A DNA stretch of 64,000 nt from Actinosynnema pretiosum (GTDB taxonomy: Bacteria > Actinomycetota > Actinomycetes > Mycobacteriales > Pseudonocardiaceae): the NCBI RefSeq assembly GCF_024171695.1, contig NZ_JAMTCF010000014.1, positions 186,001-250,000 on the forward strand. The letters run 5' to 3'. The notes beneath the pieces were generated by a model. It was not told the origin of the DNA and searched no databases. It saw only the letters and a list, made by a program, of their open reading frames with translations. Within the stretch, counting starts at the first letter, position 1. Each line of letters opens with the position of its first letter. The translations under genes and the position numbers were made by a program. Shown here in pieces: positions 25,238-33,192 of this stretch.

Positions 25238-26239
25238 ATGTACTACCTGCACCCCAACACCACCGTGCCTGGCGCGCCGCTGACTCCGGCCGCCCCGGGC
25301 CGCCGCAGCGCCTGGGCGAGGCTGGGCACCAACGTCGCGAACGCTGGCAGCGCCCAGGAGGCGCTGGTCGCCGCAGGTCTGGCCGGATGGAACATCCGCA
25401 AGGTCAAGATGAGCGGCGCCGCCCTGAGCGTCGACGGGGTGACCTCGATCGACAACCCCGAGAAGGTCATGCTCGTGCGCACCGACCCTCGGACGGGGAA
25501 GCCGCGCTACCTGTCCACCGTGGGTCGCAACTACGGCGTGCACCAGAACGAGGCGGGCGCCGCCCTGATCGACACCCTCGTCGCCGAGTCCGGTGCCCGC
25601 GGCACCGGCTACGCCGGCGAAATCGAGAACGGTCGCAGGACCTTCGTCACCATCGAGCTGCCCGGCACGATGCACGTCGACGGCACCGACGTCCTCACCC
25701 TGCACCTGGTCGTGTTCAACAGCCACGACGGCAGCTCCGCGTTCCGCGTGATGATCGTGCCGTTCCGACCCTTCTGCGCCAACCAGCAGAACATCGCTAT
25801 CCGCGAGCAGGTCTCCAGCGTGTCCATCCGGCACACCAGGAAGTCGACGATCAACGTGGAGGAGATCCGCAGCAAGCTCGGCCTGCTCTACGCCTACAGC
25901 TCGGCGTTCGAGGCCGAGGCACAGCGGCTGATCCGTACATCGATGAGCGACGCCGAGTTCCACGACCTGATCCGCGAGGTGTGGCCGGTCAAGAATAACG
26001 CCACGGCCCGCACCCTCAACAACGCCGAACGTCGCATCGGCCAGCTCACCCGCCTGTGGACCTCCGCGCAGACCCAGGCACCCATCCGTGGCAGCCGCTG
26101 GGCCGCGTTCCAGGCCTTCACCGAGTACCTGGACCACCACGCCCCGGCCAAGACCCCCGACATCCGCGCGAACCGGGTCCTGGTCGGCGACGACGTGGCC
26201 AAGCGCAAGCAGCTCACCTGGGACCTGCTGACCGTCTGA
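25238..26239 (+). CDS. DUF932 (phage/plasmid-like TIGR03299) protein, 333 aa
   Basis: ATG 25238 with a strong GGAGG (25223). Family features: AGLAGWNIRKVKMSG, LSTVGRNYGVHQNEAGAALI, VTIELPGTM, LTLHLVVFNSHDGSSAFRVM and IVPFRPFCANQQNIAIRE, then a helical C-terminus. Full length for DUF932. Proteins of this family are carried by many plasmids and phages, often near ssb or recombination genes; the function is unknown, with nucleic-acid binding suspected. Confidence 0.92.
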   Translation: MYYLHPNTTVPGAPLTPAAPGRRSAWARLGTNVANAGSAQEALVAAGLAGWNIRKVKMSGAALSVDGVTSIDNPEKVMLVRTDPRTGKPRYLSTVGRNYGVHQNEAGAALIDTLVAESGARGTGYAGEIENGRRTFVTIELPGTMHVDGTDVLTLHLVVFNSHDGSSAFRVMIVPFRPFCANQQNIAIREQVSSVSIRHTRKSTINVEEIRSKLGLLYAYSSAFEAEAQRLIRTSMSDAEFHDLIREVWPVKNNATARTLNNAERRIGQLTRLWTSAQTQAPIRGSRWAAFQAFTEYLDHHAPAKTPDIRANRVLVGDDVAKRKQLTWDLLTV

Positions 26240-26439
26240 CCGCGATGCGTCCTGCCCGACGCAGTGCCGGGCGGGCCCTGAGCACGAAGGCCGATGTTAT
26301 GCGCCCGCGAAGGGAACATACCCGGACCAGGGGGTACTCACCGGCCGCAAGCCTGGCGGGAAAGCTAAGCGGAATAGCCGATCAACGACCCGATCACACC
26401 GGCGTGGCGCCCCACCTTGACGCACCGCGCTCCATGTCC

Positions 26440-26474
26440 GCGCCGGCCGGGGTGAAGCCCCCCCCGGCCGGCGC
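26440..26474. repeat. GC-rich stem-loop (element E9)
   Basis: GCGCCGGCCGGGG (26440-26452) pairs with CCCCGGCCGGCGC (26462-26474), loop TGAAGCCCC. It is 26 bp before the next start and fills most of the leader. Confidence 0.7.
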
Positions 26475-26500
26475 GCCGACCTCACAAGCCGGAGAAACCC

Positions 26501-26947
26501 ATGTTCGTCCCGGTCAATGCACCCACCACCCTCAAGGTTTTGTTCGAGAAGGCAGCCGAGCACGAGGCCGCAGTGATCCGCCGCGTCGCCCTCCTCGGTG
26601 ATCTCCCCCTGCTGTGCCGGTGCGGAGTCTTCAATCCCTCCGGTACCGAGCGGTGCGAGAACTACAGCACTCGCGTGCTCGCCACGACCGAACCGCGCAC
26701 CGTCGAGGCCGTCCGCCTGGCTGCAGTAGGGGCCTGCCTAGACGAGGAGCACGCCGACAGTGACGCCCGGTTCGCCGCCGCCTGCCGCAGTGGATCCTGC
26801 GGAGGCATGGAAGTCGAGGTCGCCGACGAGGTGCTCGCCGGGGCCGAGCACTACCGCTACCCCCACGCCTTGCCGGTCATCGCCGACGAAATCATCGCCG
26901 ATGTCGAAACCCGCTCCCGCACCTCCGATCGCGGGGTGAGCCGGTGA
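26501..26947 (+). CDS. Hypothetical Cys-rich protein, 148 aa
   Basis: ATG 26501 with GGAGAAACCC upstream, the same leader pattern as the genes at 9491 and 29310. Contains LLCRCGVFNPSGTERCENYS and ACRSGSCGGMEVEV, so possibly zinc-binding. The helical C-terminus (VIADEIIADVETRSRT) ends in a stop overlapping the next GTG. Function unknown. Confidence 0.75.
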   Translation: MFVPVNAPTTLKVLFEKAAEHEAAVIRRVALLGDLPLLCRCGVFNPSGTERCENYSTRVLATTEPRTVEAVRLAAVGACLDEEHADSDARFAAACRSGSCGGMEVEVADEVLAGAEHYRYPHALPVIADEIIADVETRSRTSDRGVSR

Positions 26948-27333
26948 GCTGGTACACCGTCGTCGGCCTGGTCCAGCGCGCCACCGGGGTCCTGGAGATC
27001 GCAGCCGTGCTCCCCGGCCACGTCGACACCTGCGACCTGCAGGAGAACGCCGAGACCGTGCGCTGGAGCTGCTACGTCACCGCCGATGACGTCTACGAAG
27101 CCGAGACCTTCGCTCACTACCGGCACCGGTTCGGCGGAGTTCCCACCGAACACCGTGCGATCGAGCTGACGCTAGGTAGCGTCGTCGTCGACGAGAACAA
27201 CGACGGCCACCGCGTCCACCTGCTGTCCCTCGACGGGGACATCGTCCGGGTCTGGTTCGACGAGAGCGACCACGAGCCCGCCCAATTCGACACGAACGCG
27301 CCCGTGCGCGCCGTGCTCACCCCGACCACCTGA
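26944..27333 (+). CDS. Hypothetical protein, 129 aa, coupled to the upstream gene
   Basis: GTG 26944 overlaps the upstream TGA (GTGA). Beta-rich (WYTVVGLVQRATGVLEIAAV, RVHLLSLDGDIVRVWFDESD), with acidic residues and a central RWSCYVTADDVYEAETF. No motif. Presumably acts with the 148-aa protein. Confidence 0.75.
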   Translation: MSWYTVVGLVQRATGVLEIAAVLPGHVDTCDLQENAETVRWSCYVTADDVYEAETFAHYRHRFGGVPTEHRAIELTLGSVVVDENNDGHRVHLLSLDGDIVRVWFDESDHEPAQFDTNAPVRAVLTPTT

Positions 27334-27398
27334 ACCCAAGGTTCCTGACGACCGTCAGCGCCCTCACCCGGCCTTGACCACTCCCAAGGAAGAAGCCC

Positions 27399-27972
27399 CT
27401 GTCCTGCAACGACCTGGCGATTTTCGGCGACGGCAGGTCCGTGTCCGTCCCCACACCGCTGTCACTGCGGTTGCTGCCCCACCCGTCCGGGTCGCTGGTT
27501 CACGTCATCGTCGATGGCCCACCCGGCGCGGTCGAGCTGCAGATCCGACCCGCCCTGCTGGGCACCTTCGGAGGTGGCATGTCAGTCGAGTTCCATTCCC
27601 GGCAACCCGTGTACGGCGCGGAGACACCGATGCCGCACTGCGAGGTGTTGGGCAGAGCGGACTGTTTGCGGACGGCATGACTCTGGGCCCCGACAGCAAG
27701 TTCGAGGAGTAGTTCCGGACCCGCGACGGCCAGGCCATCGTTGACGCCCACAGCCCGTACTGGGACGCCGCGTTCGGCCACGGTCATGTGTGCTCGCCGT
27801 CGTGGCGGCCTGCCGCCACGACGGCGAGCCGTGGACGACGATGCCGGGTTGGTTGGTCGCCCCTGACGTCTACACCGCACTCGCCCCGGCCACCGGCGTC
27901 GTCGTCGAACACGCCGCAGACCACCTCGCGCCACAGCGCCGTGCGCAACCGAACGACAGGAGAAACCGTTGA
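27399..27972 (+). pseudogene. Hypothetical gene with TAG and two frameshifts
   Basis: AAGGAAGAAG precedes a frame reading DLAIFGDGRSVSVPTPLSLR, then VHVIVDGPPGAVELQIRPAL to about 27650. The next part, GLFADGMTLGPDSKFEE, lies in another frame and meets TAG 27710-27712, after which that frame continues FRTRDGQAIVDAHSPYWDAA. The end (AACRHDGEPWTTMPGWLVAP, then DVYTALAPATGVVVEHAADH) lies in a third frame and stops at 27970-27972, overlapping the next TTG. Summed length about 190 codons. Function unknown. Confidence 0.55.
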
Positions 27973-28625
27973 CCAGTCTCAAACCCGATGGCGCGCTGGA
28001 GACCCGGCTGTGCCGGGCCCGGCAGTCCGTCGAGGCCGCCCAAGACCAGTTGCACGAGGCGCTGCTGGGCGATGTGGCCCGCATCGTGCGCGACGCCCTG
28101 CCGACCGCCACCGACCTCGTGCTGGAGGTCAACGACCGGCACCACCACAACCAGCCGCCTCTCCGCGTCGGCCTGCGCGAAGTCTGGGGTCCCACCATCG
28201 CCGGTGGCCAGGTCGGCACGCTGTGGGGCCACGGCCGCGCTCAGAGCGCAGTGCAGCCCGCTTACCGCGCCGACGAGGGCACCGCCTGGCCTGCCGTCGT
28301 CGCGCACATCGAATACCTGCTCGCTCAAGCGATTGGCGCCGAAACCGCTGGCATGTGGTGGGAGCCGGAGGAGCAGGACGGCCGGACCGTCTGCTGGTGC
28401 CCGCTGCCCACCTCCGATCAAGTCAACCTGCTCCAGGCCGAGCAGCCGCGACTCCTGGCCGCCTGTCTCCACGACGACACCAACACCCGGTACGGAGGCG
28501 AGGTCTGGTTCTCCCGCCCGGTTGCGCGCCCGACGATGGCGGTTACCGGGGTGGCCATCACAGCCGTCATCGTCGACGACGTGATCACGTCGAGATCGAC
28601 CCGGCGGGGACGGACCCTCAAGTGA
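27969..28625 (+). CDS. Hypothetical protein, 218 aa
   Basis: TTG 27969 has AGGAG at a good distance and overlaps the stop of the broken gene. Contains a helical N-terminus (LCRARQSVEAAQDQLHEALL), then VGLREVWGPTIAGGQVGTLW and TAGMWWEPEEQDGRTVCWCP. The last ~15 residues (SRSTRRGRTLK) look random, while HVEIDPAGTDPQVITPG follows in another frame, so the C-terminus may be frameshifted. Function unknown. Confidence 0.65.
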   Translation: MTSLKPDGALETRLCRARQSVEAAQDQLHEALLGDVARIVRDALPTATDLVLEVNDRHHHNQPPLRVGLREVWGPTIAGGQVGTLWGHGRAQSAVQPAYRADEGTAWPAVVAHIEYLLAQAIGAETAGMWWEPEEQDGRTVCWCPLPTSDQVNLLQAEQPRLLAACLHDDTNTRYGGEVWFSRPVARPTMAVTGVAITAVIVDDVITSRSTRRGRTLK

Positions 28626-28732
28626 TAACCCCAGGACACCTCGATCCGTGTGCTGCTCGCAGACAGAGCGATGCCCACCCGATCCAGCCCGCCGCAGAGC
28701 ACGGAGGGCGAGATGTCTGCGGTCCCGTTATC

Positions 28733-29158
28733 TTGCTCTCCGGTGCCGGATCGGACGTCGAACCGATTCCCGCCGTTACCACCCCATCCGCTCCGGACAC
28801 CGCAAGGGAAAGCACCGGGCACCTGGTGGCCACCCCGGATGCCGCGGTGGAGACGGTGAGCCGACTGAAGGACCTGCTGGACTGGTACGACGGCGACGGC
28901 CGGATGCGCTACGGCGACAGCGCCGAGGACGTAGTGCACGACAACGGCCGTCGCGCCGGATTCGCCACCCGTGCCGTCGTGTCCTACGCCGAGCACACCG
29001 GTCTACTGAACGACCACAACGACGAGTACCCGGCCACCGCCATCGCAGACCTGCTCGGCGACCTGCGACACCTGGCCGACTCTCTCGGCCTGGATTACGC
29101 CGAACTCGACCACCGCGGCCAGGACCACTACGTGTCCGAACTGCACGACGAGTCCTGA
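28733..29158 (+). CDS. Hypothetical acidic protein, ~141 aa, start uncertain
   Basis: The clear coding part runs VATPDAAVETVSRLKDLLDW, YGDSAEDVVHDNGRRAGFAT, YPATAIADLLGDLRHLADSL to TGA 29156-29158. TTG 28733 is the first workable in-frame start. The strong RBS GGAGGGCGAG belongs to ATG 28713 in a different frame, so a single-base indel near 28732 is likely. Helical, soluble, unknown function. Confidence 0.6.
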   Translation: MLSGAGSDVEPIPAVTTPSAPDTARESTGHLVATPDAAVETVSRLKDLLDWYDGDGRMRYGDSAEDVVHDNGRRAGFATRAVVSYAEHTGLLNDHNDEYPATAIADLLGDLRHLADSLGLDYAELDHRGQDHYVSELHDES

Positions 29159-29190
29159 CCGACGCCGGGAGTCCCCACGGGTGCCGCCCC

Positions 29191-29297
29191 TCCGGTGGTG
29201 GATCGCGACGACCCTGCACGACCGGTCACGTGGGGGCAAGAACCGCACTTGCCCCCACGCACCCGGTCGTGCCACCGGGCCGCGCTCCACCACCGGA
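29191..29297. repeat. Three-tier nested inverted repeat (element E10)
   Basis: Outer TCCGGTGGTGGATCGCG (29191) / CGCGCTCCACCACCGGA (to 29297); middle GCACGACCGGT / ACCCGGTCGTGC; inner CGTGGGGGCAAG (29229) / CTTGCCCCCACG (to 29259). It ends 12 bp before the next start. Confidence 0.8.
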
Positions 29298-29309
29298 GAA
29301 ACAGCACCC

Positions 29310-29576
29310 ATGACACGAGGAGCTTGTCCAATGTGGAATGAAATTCTCGGTGCTCTGGCCATCTTGGGCATGGTCATGATGGGCGTGGTCGTACTCCCTG
29401 CGGCACCCAAACTGGTCGACGCGATCTGCGACCGCATCCGCTACGGCACCGGGAAGCCATTCGACGACCCCGACGATGAGCAGGAGCAGGACGAGGAGCC
29501 AGCCGTGCCGACAGTCGAGACCGCTGTCAAGCCCGTCGCCACCGCGAAGCCCGCCGCGACCCGCACCGCAGCATGA
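29310..29576 (+). CDS. Small membrane protein, 88 aa
   Basis: ATG 29310 follows GGAGAAACAGCACCC; ATG 29331, with its own GAGGAG, is an equally good start. One hydrophobic segment (LGALAILGMVMMGVVVLPAA) is followed by an acidic stretch (DDPDDEQEQDEEPA) and a Pro/Ala/Thr/Lys tail. It may be a single-pass inner-membrane protein with a cytosolic tail. No family recognised. Confidence 0.65.
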   Translation: MTRGACPMWNEILGALAILGMVMMGVVVLPAAPKLVDAICDRIRYGTGKPFDDPDDEQEQDEEPAVPTVETAVKPVATAKPAATRTAA

Positions 29577-29691
29577 CCACCTCGACCGGTCACAACCCGG
29601 CCCCGGCAGGTTGAGGCGCCCGCGCGACCCCCACGGCCGGCCCGCCACTTCCTAAGACGCCGAGTCCGTCTCCGACTGAGCACACCGCTGC

Positions 29692-29734
29692 CGCGGCCGG
29701 TCCATGCCCTGACTCACGGGTGCGGACCGGCCGC
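29692..29734. repeat. Stem-loop in the 229-bp gap
   Basis: CGCGGCCGGTCC (29692) pairs with GGACCGGCCGC (29724-29734). No gene is apparent between 29577 and 29805. Confidence 0.6.
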
Positions 29735-29805
29735 AGCACCGTCCACCGCCGGAACCGACCAGCGCGGCCGGTGATCGGCAGACACTGAGCGGAAGGAAAT
29801 CCCGC

Positions 29806-30267
29806 GTGCCCTATGCGATGACCGTCCAGGACGCCCCCGACGCCGGGCGGAACACCCGCATCGAGCGCGGGTTCGGCCTCGACACGACCCACCTGTGCCG
29901 TGCGATGCTCGACCTGGGCATGGCGCACGCCAGCCCAGTGCCGCAGTTTCCCGACGGCGACCACCTGGACCGCAGCGACTTCCGCGACGGGGAGGCGGTC
30001 ACCTACCGCGCCCGCGCCTACGTGCAGGCCCTGGAGCTCGTCCGGGTCGACCACGGCAGCCACGGCGACGACTGGCTGCCCGGCATTCCCGTTCACAAGC
30101 TCGCCAGCGGCGACGACTGGCACGTCACCGCCCAGGAGTGCACCGAGGCCCTGGCTGCCTATGAGTCCGCCACCGGCTCCGGCGCGCTGCACCCGGCCGC
30201 GTTCGCCGACGACCTCGTTCCCTTCCTGCGCACCGCCGCCCGGCACGGCGGCTTCCGCGTGCACTGA
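29806..30267 (+). CDS. Hypothetical protein, 153 aa
   Basis: GTG 29806 with GGAAGGAAA upstream. Contains MTVQDAPDAGRNTRIERGFG, a helix with LCRAMLDLGMAH, and YRARAYVQALELVRVDHGSH, then WHVTAQECTEALAAYES and a C-terminal LRTAARHGGFRVH. Soluble, helical, no known motif. Confidence 0.75.
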   Translation: MPYAMTVQDAPDAGRNTRIERGFGLDTTHLCRAMLDLGMAHASPVPQFPDGDHLDRSDFRDGEAVTYRARAYVQALELVRVDHGSHGDDWLPGIPVHKLASGDDWHVTAQECTEALAAYESATGSGALHPAAFADDLVPFLRTAARHGGFRVH

Positions 30268-30316
30268 CCCCCAGCCCCGCCTCCGCCGTCCGCCCCGACC
30301 ACGTTCAGGAGGCGAC

Positions 30317-30721
30317 CTGTACCCGCCCACACCAGGGATCAGCCCTGACGACAACCGCGACCGCCCCGCGAATACCACGGGAGTGCCGCACGCGGACAGG
30401 CATCCGCGTCGACACCCCGAGCAGTACGCCAATTGGGAGTGCCTGTCGGAACGCAACGTCTACAGCGGCCCCATCGTGCACCCCGGCCACTACGAGGACA
30501 CCCACTACCCGTCCAACGTTCCCCGCAGCGGCGGGAGCCCACCGGTGTGCTCCTGCGGCTGGACCCGCTTCCACGACGGCAGACGCTTCGTCGAACTGGC
30601 CGAACACATCGCCGACCAGGGCGGGTTCGGATCGCTGAAGGTCCCCGTGACCGTACACGGCGCGTGGGGACCGCGCATCCTGCCCGCCACCGCGTTCACC
30701 CTAGCCGCACCCCGCCGCTGA
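30317..30721 (+). CDS. Hypothetical protein, ~134 aa, unusual start
   Basis: AGGAGG at 30307 points to CTG 30317; GTG 30383 is the next in-frame standard start but lacks an RBS. The C-terminal part is clear: YANWECLSERNVYSGPIVHP, PPVCSCGWTRFHDGRRFVEL, AEHIADQGGFGS. C-CGW and several histidines hint at a small metal site. Function unknown. Confidence 0.6.
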   Translation: MYPPTPGISPDDNRDRPANTTGVPHADRHPRRHPEQYANWECLSERNVYSGPIVHPGHYEDTHYPSNVPRSGGSPPVCSCGWTRFHDGRRFVELAEHIADQGGFGSLKVPVTVHGAWGPRILPATAFTLAAPRR

Positions 30722-30903
30722 ACCCGCCCCGACGTGGTCCCCGAACACGCCGTCCCATGCCAGTGCCCGGTTCACGCGACACGGTCGGGTGACCGACACC
30801 GTGCCCCCTCCATCCCACCGATCCGCCCGGTGCGAAGAGCACAACCAACGCAATGCGAACCATTTCGCTTCCGATCGCACACCACCTACCCGAGGGAGTC
30901 CCT

Positions 30904-31191
30904 ATGTACGAGGAGTTCGACCCCTGGGAGGACCCCGATCCTCCGCTGATCCGCGACGCCGACATCGAAATGGCCGAGGCCGCCGTGGAGGCCGACCGGC
31001 TGCACAACCTGCGTCGCAACGGCGTGTGCACCCACAGCAGCGCGTGTGGACTGCCCGCAAGCGGCGAAATCTTCTACTTTGAGCAGATCGGTCTGAAGCC
31101 AGAGCAGGTTGCGTGCCGCGAGCACACCAACGGGTGCAATGCGGTGTTCGACAGCAACGAGGCGTGGGACAACGCGCGTCTGGCTCTCTGA
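30904..31191 (+). CDS. Hypothetical zinc-finger-like protein, 95 aa
   Basis: ATG 30904 with GAGGGAG upstream. Acidic N-terminus (YEEFDPWEDPDPPLIRDADI), then GVCTHSSACGLPASGEIFYF and VACREHTNGCNAVFD, giving four Cys and two His in a pattern suited to zinc. Likely a DNA- or protein-binding accessory factor; this is inference. Confidence 0.75.
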   Translation: MYEEFDPWEDPDPPLIRDADIEMAEAAVEADRLHNLRRNGVCTHSSACGLPASGEIFYFEQIGLKPEQVACREHTNGCNAVFDSNEAWDNARLAL

Positions 31192-31305
31192 TCGCCACTG
31201 CACGGGAGGACGGCGGTGTGTGCCCTCCCCTTGTGACGGCTTCCGGATGCACCGATCCCTTCCGCCAGCAGCAGCTCCCACCGGTTCCAGAGAGGAGGTC
31301 CCGCC

Positions 31306-31524
31306 ATGCCTAGAGCCGGACCGCTCGTCTACGACCCGCTCGACGTGTTCCTCGATGTCTTCGCCGACCCCGACCTCGCAGCCGACATCGCCGTCGTCCT
31401 GACCTGCCGTGAAGTGAATGCGCTGGTCGGTCTGCTGGATTCCCACAGCAGACCCGACGCTGCGGCGCGCTGGCTGGCCCACCACCTCGTCGGCTGCGAC
31501 GACCGACCCCGTCACCTGCACTGA
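31306..31524 (+). CDS. Hypothetical protein, 72 aa
   Basis: ATG 31306 with a perfect GAGGAGG. Contains YDPLDVFLDVFADPDLAADI and VVLTCREVNALVGLLDSHSR, then AARWLAHHLVGCDD; compact helical protein. No family recognised. A 48-bp palindrome follows its stop. Confidence 0.7.
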   Translation: MPRAGPLVYDPLDVFLDVFADPDLAADIAVVLTCREVNALVGLLDSHSRPDAAARWLAHHLVGCDDRPRHLH

Positions 31525-31545
31525 CCATCACTGTTCCAGCCGTAC

Positions 31546-31593
31546 CCGAAGGTCCGAATCGGTTCCCGCGCGGGAACCGATTCGGACCTTCGG
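31546..31593. repeat. Perfect 48-bp palindrome
   Basis: CCGAAGGTCCGAATCGGTTC through its exact mirror GAACCGATTCGGACCTTCGG, with no unpaired centre. It starts 22 bp after the stop at 31524 and probably acts as a bidirectional terminator. A loopless 24-bp arm is unusual and would form a cruciform. Confidence 0.85.
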
Positions 31594-31653
31594 TCCATTG
31601 CCATCCGTCGCGCGGATGCCGCGCTGCGGTCGATAGCCGAACAAGGACTCGCA

Positions 31654-31734
31654 GTGAAGTACAGAATCGTCGCGTTCCTGATCGAGATCATCGTCAAGCC
31701 GGCGGGCGCCGCCGTCCCGCGAGGTGGGCAGTGA
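31654..31734 (+). CDS. Possible 26-aa hydrophobic peptide
   Basis: GTG 31654 with AAGGA upstream encodes VKYRIVAFLIEIIVKPAGAA followed by six more residues, and stops at 31732-31734, overlapping the next GTG (GTGA). The hydrophobic core could insert in the membrane or serve as a leader. Translation unproven. Confidence 0.35.
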   Translation: MKYRIVAFLIEIIVKPAGAAVPRGGQ

Positions 31735-32231
31735 GCGTCCAACTCATCGTCGACGGTTTCGCCCCGATCACCATGCCGATGACCGGCGAGCAGTACATCG
31801 AGGTTCTGGTCGAGCGCCAACGCGCGTGGGAGCAGAAGCACACCAAGCCCGGCATGAAGCCGGGGTTTCCCGCCCTGCTGGAGTGGTTCATCCTGCCCGG
31901 CGAAGAACTGCTGGTGCAGTTGCCCGAACCCGCGCCCGCGACGCGTCCGGTCCGCAGGCCGCGCCGTTACCGCTCCGCCGAGTCGCTGCGCCAGGAACGC
32001 GACCAGTTGGTGCAGCGCATGGCCGCGATCGCCGGGACGGACGACACGCCGGACAGGGCCGCAGCGAACCTCTCCCCGCGCTCGAGCTCCCGCGCCGCCC
32101 GTAGCGCTGGCCGCCGCCGGTTCGACCGGATGGACCGGGCACTGGAGACCTACACCCGGTTGAGCCAGCGGCTGACCGTGCTGAACGGTCGGATCGCCCG
32201 CGCCGAAGCACGGGAGAAAGCCAATCGGTGA
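31731..32231 (+). CDS. Hypothetical protein with coiled-coil C-terminus, 166 aa
   Basis: GTG 31731 with GAGGTGGGC upstream. The N-terminal ~60 residues form a beta-like module (VQLIVDGFAPITMPMTGEQY, EWFILPGEELLVQLPEPA). The remainder is basic and helical (YRSAESLRQERDQLVQRMAA; LETYTRLSQRLTVLNGRIAR), suggesting nucleic-acid binding or dimerisation. No named family. Confidence 0.75.
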   Translation: MSVQLIVDGFAPITMPMTGEQYIEVLVERQRAWEQKHTKPGMKPGFPALLEWFILPGEELLVQLPEPAPATRPVRRPRRYRSAESLRQERDQLVQRMAAIAGTDDTPDRAAANLSPRSSSRAARSAGRRRFDRMDRALETYTRLSQRLTVLNGRIARAEAREKANR

Positions 32232-32252
32232 GGGACCTCGACGCGCACACAC

Positions 32253-32379
32253 CGAAGTCCCGCCGTGTGCGGGGCTGGCGCAAGGCACGTGGTCGGGGCT
32301 GTGGGGTCCAGCACACCGCGCTGGACCCCACAGCCCCGACCACGTAGACCGCCTCCGCCCCGCATACGGCGGGACTTCG
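32253..32379. repeat. Nested inverted repeat with 26-bp perfect inner stem (element E12)
   Basis: The inner arms at 32287-32312 and 32320-32345 (CACGTGGTCGGGGCTG... / ...CAGCCCCGACCACGT, including GGTCCAGC/GCTGGACC) have loop ACACCGC. The outer arms are CGAAGTCCCGCCGT / ACGGCGGGACTTCG. It lies immediately before the YspA-like gene, whose RBS follows at 32387. Confidence 0.85.
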
Positions 32380-32398
32380 TCGATTTCGGAGGTGGCTT

Positions 32399-32851
32399 GT
32401 GCCGGAGTGGCCGTTCCAACGGGTGCTGATCACCGGTTCGCAGTTGTGGACCGGCGTCGGCATCATCCGTGACGTGCTGGCGACGGTGTGGCACCCGGAC
32501 ACGATCCTGATGTCGGGGGCCTGCCCGCGTGGCGCCGACCGGCTCTGCGAGGGCTGCTGGACGCACTGGGGCGGCCGGGTCGACCGGTACCCCGCGCAGT
32601 GGGTCCAGAACGGCCGGTACCGCCACGATGCGGGGTTCCGCCGCAACGAGGAGATGGTGCAGGCCGCCATCGATCTCAGCGCCGAACGGTGCCTGGCGTT
32701 CATCCTGAACGACTCGCCGGGAGCCACCCACACCGTCCGCCTCGCCCGCGAGGCAGGGATCTGGACCACCACGTTCCCCGCCACCAGCGGGCCCGCCATC
32801 CGTAGGAGCGCCCTGTTCGAGCGCGGCGCGCCTATGCCTACGTTGTCCTGA
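32399..32851 (+). CDS. YspA/DUF2493 family SLOG-domain protein, 150 aa
   Basis: GTG 32399 with GGAGGTGG. The sequence shows the SLOG/YspA order: RVLITGSQLWTG, LMSGACPRGADRLCEG, VDRYPAQW, DAGFRRNEEMVQAAIDL, CLAFILNDSPGATHTVRLAR, EAGIWTTTFP. The G-ADR and RN--M motifs form the nucleotide- or ligand-binding Rossmann-like pocket. SLOG proteins bind nucleotide-derived ligands, and some act in phage defence or nucleotide signalling; no partner effector is adjacent here. Full length. Confidence 0.9.
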   Translation: MPEWPFQRVLITGSQLWTGVGIIRDVLATVWHPDTILMSGACPRGADRLCEGCWTHWGGRVDRYPAQWVQNGRYRHDAGFRRNEEMVQAAIDLSAERCLAFILNDSPGATHTVRLAREAGIWTTTFPATSGPAIRRSALFERGAPMPTLS

Positions 32852-32852
32852 A

Positions 32853-32903
32853 CAGGAGTCCGCTGCCGCCCACCCTCGTCAGTTGGCCAGCAGCGGACTC
32901 CTG
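32853..32903 (+). terminator. Stem-loop terminator
   Basis: CAGGAGTCCGCTG (32853) pairs with CAGCGGACTCCTG (to 32903), 13-bp perfect stem starting 2 bp after the YspA-like stop. Confidence 0.7.
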
Positions 32904-32913
32904 GCCCGCCGCA

Positions 32914-33192
32914 GTGGCTCTGCTCGACACCGTCCAAGGCCTCCAATGGTTCGTGGACTTGCGGGAGGTCATCGACGACACCGCCAAGGTCGACGTCGAT
33001 CGCTACGCGGCCGACGCTGTCGAAGCCGTGCGCGATCTGCTCGATACCGCCGACCGCGACGGCTACCTCGACCACACCGAACTGCCACTGCTGATCGCGC
33101 TGGCCGCGCGGACCGCCCGCCGGGCGCCACCGTCCGACTCGCCCGCCGTCACTGTGGTACAGGCCCGCTGGCCGCCTACACCGCCTCCATAG
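32914..33192 (+). CDS. Hypothetical protein, 92 aa, C-terminus possibly frameshifted
   Basis: GTG 32914 has only a weak RBS. VALLDTVQGLQWFVDLREVI, then RYAADAVEAVRDLLDTADRD and TELPLLIALAARTAR form a helical protein. It ends in WPPTPPP, while another frame carries AAYTASIEGVHRSTPVSQPA onward, so an indel near 33165 may have cut it short. Confidence 0.5.
   Translation: MALLDTVQGLQWFVDLREVIDDTAKVDVDRYAADAVEAVRDLLDTADRDGYLDHTELPLLIALAARTARRAPPSDSPAVTVVQARWPPTPPP

Noticed and set aside
263-27972. Genuine recoding of TAG as sense across the element
   Set aside because: Several intact genes terminate at TAG (3336, 4368, 8317, 23035), and most of the broken genes also have frameshifts, which decay or sequencing error explains more simply.
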